Shown: one piece after another, positions 1 through 5,278 of the stretch
How positions within the stretch are numbered: position 1 is the first letter of the stretch
Layout: each line of letters begins with the position of its first letter
Source of the DNA: an uncultured Bacteroidales bacterium
GTDB lineage: Bacteria; Bacteroidota; Bacteroidia; Bacteroidales; Lentimicrobiaceae
NCBI GenBank assembly: GCA_937864935.1
Contig: CALMDN010000004.1
Coordinates: 1-5,278 of the forward strand
Reading direction: 5' to 3'
DNA: 5,278 nucleotides
Position numbers and translations under genes: made by a program
Notes under the pieces: model-generated
Database searches by the model: none
What the model was told of the DNA's origin: nothing
The model's input: the letters and a program-made list of their open reading frames with translations, nothing else

Positions 1-2089
1 TGTTTTCGGCACCGAGCCGGGCACTCTGATACTTCACTACCTCCTCAAACAGGTTGTGGGCAGTACGGGCATTGCCAAACTGTTTGTCTTTCGACTTGTA
101 CAGAAACTCAAAATACCGTTTTACTTTTGACTCTGCCGAAAAGCTGATGATAAACTTCTTGTCAATACAGATCGATTTGAAGATAACCGACAATTGCTCG
201 GGTGTATAGTCCCTGAAATAGAAATAACGGGTAAAGCGGTGTTTAAGTCCGGGATTGGAATTGATAAACCGTTTCATCTCCTTTTCGTAACCGGCAACGA
301 TCACCACCAGGTTGTGTTTGTGATCTTCCATCCTTTTTACCAGGGTATTTACAGCTTCTTCGCCGAAATCGTTGCGCGAATCGGAAGGCACGAGGCTGTA
401 AGCTTCATCGATGAAGAGAATACCATCAAGGGCAGAGTCGATGATTTTGTTGGTTTTGATGGCTGTTTGTCCGATGTACTCGCCTACCAGCGCTGAGCGG
501 TCGACTTCAACCACATGCCCTTTTTTGAGGATGCCCATGGCTTTGAAAAACCGTCCGACGAGTCTGGCCATGGTGGTTTTACCGGTACCCGGAGGGCCGG
601 CAAAGACCGTATGCAGGGTGGTGCTGCCGATCGCAAGCCCCCTTTCCTTACGCTTCTTTTCTACCTTGATGAATTTCATCAGGGCATCCATGTCGCTTTT
701 GATGTCTTCCAGTCCCGTAAGTTTGTTCAGTTCCTTAAAAAGAAAATCGAGCGATTCCGGAGAAGCTGTTGCCAGGGGAGCATCATCCTCATCCGGGGGA
801 ATGTAAACACCAATTTTACTGTCTTCAACCACCGATTTCGATTGTTCCATGTTCGACCTGATGTCCGCATTGTCAGGATCAATCTCAAGGGCTTTGTTGT
901 AATACTCAAGGGCTGTTTCGTGCCGGCCGGCATCGGCATAGGCGAAAGCGATGTTGTTGAGTGTAATCTCTGAATCTATACTGCCCGTTACCGTACTGCC
1001 GGCTTTCTCAACATAAGCAATGATTTCAAAAACAGGCAATTGGTTCTTAATGACCTGATTCACCAGGTTGCCGAGTATGACTTCATCGGAAGAGCAGAGT
1101 TCAAATGCTTTCCTGAAACAATCCATGGCTTCCTCCTTTTCACCCAGCATGTCGAGCGAAACCCCGAGGGAGTTGTGGGTTGTACAGTTGTCGGAGTCAA
1201 TAAGGAGTGATTTCCTGAAGTATTCAACCGCCTCCTTGTGTTCATCCTTGTCGGCCAACTCCCGGCCTTTGGCCAGCAAACCGGCAGCATCGCCGGTTGT
1301 TGCCGTTTCATCTGGTTTCTTTGAAGGCTTTGACTTGGGCTTCAAAGGCGTAGCCGTTGTTCTGCTCCCTCCGTCATCGGTATTGACCGTTTCAGTGGAT
1401 GCTCTGAAAGTAGTAAATACATAATTCCACATGTCGTCAGCATAAAACATGCGGCTGATTTCATTGCCGGCGTTTTTCTTTTCAGTGATCAGATCGGGCT
1501 CAAAGCTGTTTCTGGTAGCCCAGCTCTGTGTTACGAAGCCTGTATTGGCCGACATCACCAGACCCCATTCCCCGTTGCCAAAAGCAAGGGAAGTAACATC
1601 CCGGCCGTTGTTCCATCCCTCACCAATGGCAGCTTCAGGAAAGGCAGTGTAGGTGGCAAATGTCTGGTCTTTGTATGATGGGCCTTTTGACATCACCACT
1701 GCCCACCGGTCAACGCCATATACCAGGTTGGTAATGACCAGTCCGTCGTCCATGCCCTGTCTGATTTCCTTTTCAGGGAACCGGCTGCTGGTGCGCCAGA
1801 TCTGTTCGGCATACCCGGTATCTTTGGCCTGAATCACCACCCAGCGGTCTCTTACATAATCGAGAAACACTATGTCGTAACCTTCATCCCAGCCTTCTTT
1901 GATCTCATTGGATGGGAATTCAGTATTGGTTGCCCAGCGTTGCAATCCATGATGTTTTCCGGAAGTGGTAAGCAGGAACCACTGGTTGTTGTCGGCAGCG
2001 ATACCCTGAATAAAATCTCCCGCATCCCAGGTTTTCTGTATTTCCTTTTCGGGGAACTCTGAAGTGGCAATGTAGTTGTCAGCGCGCAT
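1..2089 (-). CDS. CbbX/SpoVK-type AAA+ ATPase with N-terminal 46-residue repeats and TPRs (3' end cut by window)
   Basis: One open frame gives 696 residues and runs off the window. Five repeats of 46 residues occupy about residues 6-229. A charged, Thr/Lys/Pro-rich linker follows (230-265), then TPRs at about 268-301, 302-335 and 375-407, then a AAA+ domain from about 445. The AAA+ motifs are intact: Walker A GPPGTGKT (498-505), Walker B GILFIDEAY (D561, E562), pore-loop-like LVGEYIGQT (534-542), VVIVAGY near sensor 1 (595-601), NPGLKHRF with a likely arginine finger (612-619), and a lid with FGNART (671-676). These match the CbbX/SpoVK/EccA group, whose ATPases remodel protein partners as hexamers. 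The lid is nearly complete, so probably only a few tens of residues are lost. There is no signal peptide or membrane helix, so it is cytosolic. ATG 2089 is the first possible start: an in-frame TGA lies five codons upstream, and no Shine-Dalgarno is seen. It begins 38 bases after the LamG/SH3b gene, so probable operon. The client is unknown. No RuBisCO or ESX genes are nearby, so CbbX or EccA function should not be assumed. Confidence 0.93.
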   Translation of the reverse strand, partial: MRADNYIATSEFPEKEIQKTWDAGDFIQGIAADNNQWFLLTTSGKHHGLQRWATNTEFPSNEIKEGWDEGYDIVFLDYVRDRWVVIQAKDTGYAEQIWRTSSRFPEKEIRQGMDDGLVITNLVYGVDRWAVVMSKGPSYKDQTFATYTAFPEAAIGEGWNNGRDVTSLAFGNGEWGLVMSANTGFVTQSWATRNSFEPDLITEKKNAGNEISRMFYADDMWNYVFTTFRASTETVNTDDGGSRTTATPLKPKSKPSKKPDETATTGDAAGLLAKGRELADKDEHKEAVEYFRKSLLIDSDNCTTHNSLGVSLDMLGEKEEAMDCFRKAFELCSSDEVILGNLVNQVIKNQLPVFEIIAYVEKAGSTVTGSIDSEITLNNIAFAYADAGRHETALEYYNKALEIDPDNADIRSNMEQSKSVVEDSKIGVYIPPDEDDAPLATASPESLDFLFKELNKLTGLEDIKSDMDALMKFIKVEKKRKERGLAIGSTTLHTVFAGPPGTGKTTMARLVGRFFKAMGILKKGHVVEVDRSALVGEYIGQTAIKTNKIIDSALDGILFIDEAYSLVPSDSRNDFGEEAVNTLVKRMEDHKHNLVVIVAGYEKEMKRFINSNPGLKHRFTRYFYFRDYTPEQLSVIFKSICIDKKFIISFSAESKVKRYFEFLYKSKDKQFGNARTAHNLFEEVVKYQSARLGAEN
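1403..2074 (-). repeat. Five tandem 46-residue protein repeats (DUF7477-like) in the ATPase N-terminus
   Basis: Copies begin at residues 6, 52, 98, 144 and 190 of the ATPase (about 2074, 1936, 1798, 1660 and 1522 in the window). The unit reads roughly W-A-T-x3-F-P-x3-I-x2-G-W-D-x-G, a hydrophobic strand, then W-x-V-V-x-S and an aromatic/Gly-x3-Q turn. The second-half tryptophan recurs exactly at 37, 83, 129, 175 and 221. The first-half tryptophan is at 21, 67 and 159, but is Met at 113 and Lys at 205, so copies 3 and 5 have drifted. There is no insertion or deletion between copies. The copies differ clearly in sequence, so this is an old protein repeat and not a recent DNA duplication. From memory, it resembles the repeat at the C-terminus of plant casein-kinase-1-like proteins (DUF7477). 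A beta-rich, propeller-like interaction module is my inference. Confidence 0.85.
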
Positions 2090-2127
2090 CGATGTGTTGT
2101 TTCAGTTATTTATGCTCATTTTGTGTT

Positions 2128-3717
2128 TCAGTATCTCCTTCTGCCGATCAGTGCAAAGGCGGCTATTAAAAACAGGATGAACCCGAAGATAACGAGGATG
2201 AATCCGGCCGAAAGGTAAAATGCCACCACCACAGCCATCAGGTTCAGCACGGTCAGCATGGCAATCCTCAGCAGGCCCGACCACGGACCGGCAATGATGA
2301 AACTCTCAATCCCAAGGGCTGCAACCAGCAACAATACGGCTGCTGAGCCGGTCCACAACACCCAGTGGATGGGCAGGGAATATCCTGCCGGAATCAGGGA
2401 TGCCCCTTCGTTAAAGAACCATTCCATCTCCTTTCCGTCCCAGATTCCTCCAACGATCAGCAGAAGACCGAAAACCAGTCCAGGTGAAATCATCCAATAT
2501 TTCGGGCGTAAAACCGGGAAAAAGCGGTCGAACTTCCTGATCCTGCGTCTTTGCGCAGGACTTCCGTTTTTCGAATCACCATCAGAAACAGGATCATGGT
2601 TCCCCTTCAGGCTGAACCAGTTGTTGAGCTCGTTATGGCTTCGGATCACCAGAATCAGGATTACGGTAAAAACCGCAACCAGCAGCCAGTTGCTTAGTTT
2701 GTGGAATCTGAAAATCTGGCTCAGCCAGTTTAAAAACCTGAACAGCAACTTGTTGTTCCCGGTTTTGTAGCTGTTCGATTCAAGGGTTCCTGCATGGATG
2801 TAGCCCTTTTTTTGCTCCTGGTTTTGTACGATGAGCCATTCCTTGTCAACAAGGCTGATGACACTTACGGTATCTCCTTCGCTGAAGACATACAGCGTAT
2901 TCGGGCTGTTGATGCTGTCGCGGATGATCAGTTCTTCATAGCCGACGATATACCTGTCGCCGGGCCGGACCTTGCTCCGGTGTTTTTCTGCCATCTGCTT
3001 CCGGTAGCTGCTGCGGTCGGTGATTGGATAGTCGCCGGCATTCAGGGTAACCGGTATGCCTGAGATGGCTTCTATTTCTTTCAGGCTGAGTATATTGCCG
3101 AAAATCATCAGTTCGTCCATGGAGCCGTTCAGCGGACCCAGCAGCAGTTCATCCGATCCCTGCTGCAAACGTGCCCTTCCGGCAAAGACTTCATTGTTCA
3201 CAATCAGTCTTGCCTGTTCGTCATCGGCATCATACACAAGTGCGATAAAAGTCCATTGGTCTTTCAGTACCGGAGATCCGCCAATGTAGCCGTCCTTGCC
3301 GGCTGAAGCCGACCAGCGGTTGGCCCCGTTGCTGTAATCGGTAAACAGCCCCCGCAGGCGGGCATTTCCTCCCGACAGGGCGGTCATGCTTTTGTAGGTC
3401 TCATTGGCTTTTATCCAGAAGCAGAGAGTGATTTCCGGGTATTTTCCAGGTGAAATATTTACCGGCAGGGAAACTGAAGCAGCCCCTTCACCGGCATTTC
3501 CACCTAAGAATATGGCTCCGCCTTCAACGCCCCAACGATCGGAAGCCGGTTTCACCATTGTTACCTTTCCAGGCAGTATTTTTTGATTTTTCTCTGCAAA
3601 ATTCCCGTTTAATGGGAAGTGTAAAACCAGACTGTCAGCCGTGTTTTCTGCCAGAAGGCTGAAACACGGTGTCAGCAGGAATACAAAAAGTAAAATCAGG
3701 GATGCGCTTGGTTTCAT
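2128..3717 (-). CDS. Membrane protein with signal peptide, LamG-like domain, SH3b-like domain and five TM helices
   Basis: This is a complete 529-residue protein. Residues 1-23 are a signal peptide, probably cut after LLA; Cys18 follows L-T-P, so it is not a lipobox. Residues about 27-220 look like a LamG/concanavalin-A-like jelly roll: LVLHFPLNGNF near the start, ITLCFWIKA (96-104), WTFIALVYD (155-163), and the typical ending GSMDELMIFGNILSLKEIEAI. Residues about 251-316 resemble a bacterial SH3 domain (EGDTVSVIS, WLIVQN, GYIHAGTLES). Predicted membrane helices are at about 343-359, 409-426, 450-470, 482-501 and 503-524. The basic loop RRRIRKFDR (390-398) and the C-terminal GRRRY suggest that the loop and tail are cytoplasmic and that LamG-SH3b is periplasmic. 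LamG domains bind glycans or proteins, and SH3b domains often bind cell wall or peptides; the ligand here is unknown. ATG 3717 is fixed by an in-frame TAA four codons upstream. A promoter lies about 115 bases upstream, and the AAA+ gene follows after 38 bases, suggesting a joint role. The start and architecture are firm; the function is not. Confidence 0.92.
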   Translation of the reverse strand: MKPSASLILLFVFLLTPCFSLLAENTADSLVLHFPLNGNFAEKNQKILPGKVTMVKPASDRWGVEGGAIFLGGNAGEGAASVSLPVNISPGKYPEITLCFWIKANETYKSMTALSGGNARLRGLFTDYSNGANRWSASAGKDGYIGGSPVLKDQWTFIALVYDADDEQARLIVNNEVFAGRARLQQGSDELLLGPLNGSMDELMIFGNILSLKEIEAISGIPVTLNAGDYPITDRSSYRKQMAEKHRSKVRPGDRYIVGYEELIIRDSINSPNTLYVFSEGDTVSVISLVDKEWLIVQNQEQKKGYIHAGTLESNSYKTGNNKLLFRFLNWLSQIFRFHKLSNWLLVAVFTVILILVIRSHNELNNWFSLKGNHDPVSDGDSKNGSPAQRRRIRKFDRFFPVLRPKYWMISPGLVFGLLLIVGGIWDGKEMEWFFNEGASLIPAGYSLPIHWVLWTGSAAVLLLVAALGIESFIIAGPWSGLLRIAMLTVLNLMAVVVAFYLSAGFILVIFGFILFLIAAFALIGRRRY

Positions 3718-3728
3718 TGATGGATTTT

Positions 3729-3740
3729 AAATTTTCACAG
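3729..3740. repeat. Direct repeat copy 1 (aaattttcacag)
   Basis: This perfect 12-base word is shared with 4042-4053. This copy sits in the leader, 12 bases upstream of the LamG/SH3b start codon (TGTGAAAATTT on the coding strand), where Bacteroidota often have an AT-rich unstructured initiation region. Confidence 0.5.
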
Positions 3741-3789
3741 AGCCGGAGCCTGATTCAGTATGCTAATGTTTAATCGCGGTTCAGGTTTA

Positions 3790-3814
3790 TCGTAAATAAA
3801 GGTGAAAGTTACGA
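3790..3814. repeat. Inverted repeat TCGTAA-N13-TTACGA in the leader
   Basis: Two perfect 6-base arms (3790-3795 and 3809-3814) flank 13 bases. The element lies about 19-43 bases downstream of the -7 box, so it falls at the start of the predicted leader RNA. It could be an operator bound by a dimeric repressor or a short hairpin in the leader. Six-base arms can arise by chance in AT-rich DNA, so function is only suggested. Confidence 0.4.
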
Positions 3815-3832
3815 AATACCTTATTTTTCTCA

Positions 3833-3861
3833 CAAATATATTGATTTGACAGATAGTTGAA
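3833..3861 (-). promoter_or_regulatory. Bacteroidota-type promoter for the LamG/SH3b-AAA+ operon
   Basis: Read on the minus strand, 3840-3833 is TATATTTG, a perfect match to the Bacteroidota -7 element TAnnTTTG. Eighteen bases upstream is TTC (3861-3859) within GGTTCAAC, a weak match to the -33 TTG/TTTG element. Transcription would start near 3825-3828 and leave a leader of roughly 110 bases before ATG 3717. No equally good element was seen between the LamG/SH3b and AAA+ genes, which supports a single transcript. The -7 box is strong and the -33 box is poor, so a weak or activated promoter is possible. Confidence 0.6.
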
Positions 3862-4011
3862 CCAGCCGGAAAGCATAGAATGGTTCTAAATAGGCACCTC
3901 CAGGCATGTACCACCTTCCTATAGCCGGAACAGTAGGTCCGTTTCAGGCATGCATCCTGTCACTCAGATGGGTTTTTTCAGGGAAGGAAACTGGGTTAAT
4001 CAGCCACTGAG

Positions 4012-4037
4012 AAATTAAAATAGCTGATAATCAGTAG
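4012..4037 (-). terminator. Weak candidate terminator after the YoaP-like gene
   Basis: On the minus strand, the short hairpin CTGA-TTA-TCAG, extended by TA/TA with a bulged C, lies at 4037-4021. It is followed by a T-rich stretch, TTTTAATTT (4020-4012). It begins about 20 bases past the stop codon. The stem is short and GC-poor, so this is a tentative call. Confidence 0.25.
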
Positions 4038-4041
4038 ATTG

Positions 4042-4053
4042 AAATTTTCACAG
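4042..4053. repeat. Direct repeat copy 2 (aaattttcacag)
   Basis: This is the second copy of the 12-base word at 3729-3740, in the same orientation, four bases past the stop codon of the acetyltransferase gene. The two copies bracket 301 bases. No inverted termini or transposase are seen between them, so a target-site duplication is not supported beyond the repeat itself. Confidence 0.5.
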
Positions 4054-4057
4054 GGGG

Positions 4058-4804
4058 TTATTGCCCGGCGAGGGCATCGAGTCTGGCGGTGGTCAGAATT
4101 TCATGGGTTACAAACCGGCCATCCTTAAAAATGCTGTAGGTTGACCATGGAGCAGGGTGGTTTCTGGCTTTCTGCAGGGTGTCGAGATGGTGAATCCTGA
4201 GGTTGATCCCTGTTTTAGCGGCATGATTGGCAAGGATTGCGGCATAATCGGGTGCAAAGGGGCATTGTGCGGTATAGAACAGGTCGATTCCCGGGCCGTA
4301 ATCAACCACCGGCTTTCTGGCATGCGGCAGGAATGCGGGATCAGCATCATTGGGATTGTTCTTACGAACCAGGAGTTCGAAGTAGGGTTCTGCCGTGTCG
4401 CAGACAGCAAACCCGGCCTTTTTGAGATAGGCAGCATCCGAGAGGAAGGGTTTTTTCTTCTTTGAACCCAGTGCCACCAGTCCTTTGCTTCCTGCAGTCC
4501 CGGTGATGCACGATTCCATCAGTTGTTTACCAAAGCCTTTTGATTTGTAGCTTCCTGAGACCCAGAAACAATTGATATAATAGTATCCGTCGGCAGCGAT
4601 CGGAGCCCAGGCAACCTCAGCGGGCAGGTATTCTATAAATATTTTACCCCTGGCATCCAGTTTTCTGAAAACCAGCCCTTCATTGAGCCTTTCACTGAGC
4701 CAGTTCTTCTTCTTCACCAGTCCTGAGTCTTCCCGGGTGTCGGAAATAGAGCAGCAGATGTGCTCCTGGCTGAGATTTTCGTGGTTAAGGGTAACGAAAT
4801 TCAT
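4058..4804 (-). CDS. GNAT family N-acetyltransferase with C-terminal YoaP-like domain
   Basis: This is a complete 248-residue protein, close to the roughly 250 residues of Bacillus subtilis YoaP. The first about 147 residues form a GNAT fold that transfers an acetyl group from acetyl-CoA to an amine. The core strand YYYINCFWVSG (74-84) leads into the acetyl-CoA-binding loop SYKSKGFGKQLM (85-96), followed by AAYLKKAGF (124-132) and the closing strand PYFELLVRK (140-148). Residues about 172-245 match the YoaP-like region: DLFYTAQCPFAPDYA with a Cys-Pro-Phe turn (C181), then ILANHA, and the family-typical stretch from about 208 with HPAPWSTYSIFKDGRFVTHE. This part looks thioredoxin-like, but a second active-site Cys is missing. 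The acetyl acceptor is unknown. No signal peptide or TM is seen, so it is probably cytosolic. ATG 4804 is fixed by an in-frame TAA five codons upstream. The flanking gaps of 138 and 340 bases suggest a single-gene unit. No clear TAnnTTTG promoter was found upstream. Confidence 0.92.
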   Translation of the reverse strand: MNFVTLNHENLSQEHICCSISDTREDSGLVKKKNWLSERLNEGLVFRKLDARGKIFIEYLPAEVAWAPIAADGYYYINCFWVSGSYKSKGFGKQLMESCITGTAGSKGLVALGSKKKKPFLSDAAYLKKAGFAVCDTAEPYFELLVRKNNPNDADPAFLPHARKPVVDYGPGIDLFYTAQCPFAPDYAAILANHAAKTGINLRIHHLDTLQKARNHPAPWSTYSIFKDGRFVTHEILTTARLDALAGQ

Positions 4805-4901
4805 GCTGCAATTAAATTAATTCTGTGTTGTCACAAGTGGATTTAGCAGACCGGAATGAAGATGAAAATAGAGGATCTTTCCGGAATACCGTCTTTATTA
4901 C

Positions 4902-4915
4902 CTGTCTTCTGACAG
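4902..4915 (-). terminator. Small hairpin downstream of the DUF4919 gene
   Basis: CTGTC-TTCT-GACAG is a perfect 5-base stem with a 4-base loop, 27 bases past the DUF4919 stop codon. On the minus strand it is followed by GTAATAAAG and not by a T-run, so it is not a classical intrinsic terminator. It could still act as a 3' processing or termination structure. Confidence 0.2.
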
Positions 4916-4942
4916 TGCAGGCTTCAGACTCATTCCTGGTCA

Positions 4943-5278
4943 CTAATTGGCCATGCCTTTCAGGGAAAAGAACATGCCTTCGATTCCGTAGGCGTTTGGT
5001 TCAACCTTCAGGTAGTCAACACCGGCTTTTGTCAAACGCTGCTGTCCACCGTAACGGAAACCCAGTGCACGCAGCAGGTCGTATTCATGTGCAATGGCAA
5101 TCACATGAAAGGCGGTTTTCTCAGTAAAGCCATCTCCTGAGTTGAAAATAGTTTCAACAATGCGGCCCAGTTTGAATTCAAGTTTCCGGGCCAGTTCGTT
5201 GTTGCCCTTCATTCGGTAAATATAAATCGCCGGATCGAGATACCGCATATCGAAGGGGGCTGACTCAAGTACTTTATT
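4943..5278 (-). CDS. DUF4919 domain-containing protein, C-terminal part (5' end outside window)
   Basis: The frame is open to the window edge, and 111 residues are visible before a TAG stop. An internal ATG at 5248 would give 101 residues, but the residues before it (NKVLESAPFD) continue the same family pattern, so the gene almost certainly starts upstream. The visible part has an alpha-helical stretch (YRMKGNNELARKLEFKLGRI, residues 21-40), then SGDGFTEKTAFHVI (47-60), HEYDLLRALGF (64-74), a GGQQRL turn (77-82) and a final strand MFFSLKG (102-108). The motif order sGdG...hVI...EYdlLraLG...GQ.L...YF.l is that of DUF4919, a family largely found in Bacteroidota. Full-length members are roughly twice as long and often have a signal peptide, which cannot be checked here. 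The function is unknown. It lies 138 bases upstream of the acetyltransferase gene with a small hairpin between, so shared transcription is not evident. Confidence 0.8.
   Translation of the reverse strand, partial: NKVLESAPFDMRYLDPAIYIYRMKGNNELARKLEFKLGRIVETIFNSGDGFTEKTAFHVIAIAHEYDLLRALGFRYGGQQRLTKAGVDYLKVEPNAYGIEGMFFSLKGMAN

Larger units (their letters stand above)
3718..4057. other. 340-base intergenic region upstream of the LamG/SH3b-AAA+ operon
   Basis: No frame on either strand holds a convincing gene; the longest minus-strand ATG frames around 3880-3960 encode only about 7-10 residues. The part near 3718-3840 is AT-rich and holds the promoter, an inverted repeat and the untranslated leader. 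The part from about 3860 to 3990 is more GC-balanced and contains a short repeated word, caggcatg, at 3901-3908 and 3945-3952, for which I see no function. It does not fold as a tRNA, although ggttctaaat near 3892 briefly recalls a T-loop. A small RNA or a longer regulatory region remains possible. Confidence 0.7.

Noticed and set aside
515..973. 152-residue plus-strand open frame opposite the ATPase
   Set aside because: It is antisense to the TPR/AAA+ coding region, whose minus-strand frame shows intact family motifs. The plus-strand product has no recognisable domain.
1403..2074. Recent DNA tandem duplication (minisatellite) with a 138-base unit
   Set aside because: The period is exact at protein level, but the copies share little nucleotide identity, which fits an ancient protein repeat and not an unstable DNA repeat.
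2258..2770. 170-residue plus-strand open frame
   Set aside because: It lies opposite the membrane-helix region of the LamG/SH3b protein. The complement of hydrophobic codons commonly leaves such frames open, and its Ser/Arg/Pro-rich product looks like nothing known.
3880..3960. Possible tRNA or small RNA, suggested by ggttctaaat and the caggcatg words
   Set aside because: No cloverleaf, acceptor stem or anticodon arm can be drawn, and no promoter-terminator pair encloses it.
3729..4053. Miniature transposable element between the 12-base repeats
   Set aside because: The ends inside the repeats (3741 and 4041) do not form terminal inverted repeats and there is no transposase, so only the direct repeat itself is reported.
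4108..4437. 109-residue minus-strand frame inside the acetyltransferase gene
   Set aside because: It is an out-of-frame shadow of the YoaP-like gene, whose own frame is complete and recognisable.

Overview
The window looks like chromosomal DNA from a member of the Bacteroidota (Bacteroidales/Marinilabiliales-like, mid-range GC). The lines of evidence are a DUF4919-type protein, a TAnnTTTG promoter element of the kind used by the Bacteroidota primary sigma factor, and start codons with no Shine-Dalgarno sequence. All four genes lie on the minus strand, so transcription runs from high to low coordinates. I find no credible gene on the plus strand.

Layout in transcription order. (1) 5278-4943: the C-terminal part of a DUF4919 protein whose start lies outside the window. 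(2) 4804-4058: a complete GNAT acetyltransferase with a C-terminal YoaP-like domain. (3) 4057-3718: a 340-base gap with a good promoter, an inverted repeat just downstream of it, a weak terminator candidate and a 12-base direct repeat near each end. (4) 3717-2128: a secreted/membrane protein with signal peptide, LamG-like domain, SH3b-like domain and five predicted membrane helices. (5) 2089-1: a large cytosolic AAA+ ATPase of the CbbX/SpoVK type, missing only its last residues at the window edge. It carries five N-terminal repeats with an exact 46-residue period, then TPRs.

Genes 4 and 5 are 38 bases apart with no promoter visible between them, so they are probably co-transcribed from the promoter at about 3833-3861. 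I infer a two-part module. The membrane protein puts a carbohydrate/protein-binding LamG plus SH3b region outside the inner membrane and has a basic cytoplasmic loop. The ATPase has two protein-interaction modules (46-residue repeats and TPRs) ahead of an intact AAA+ motor. Repeat-TPR-CbbX-AAA plus LamG-SH3b-5TM does not match any named system I know and is the best candidate here for something undescribed. The TPR-plus-CbbX half resembles the layout of EccA from type VII secretion, but no ESX genes are visible. The YoaP-like and DUF4919 genes upstream look like unrelated single genes.
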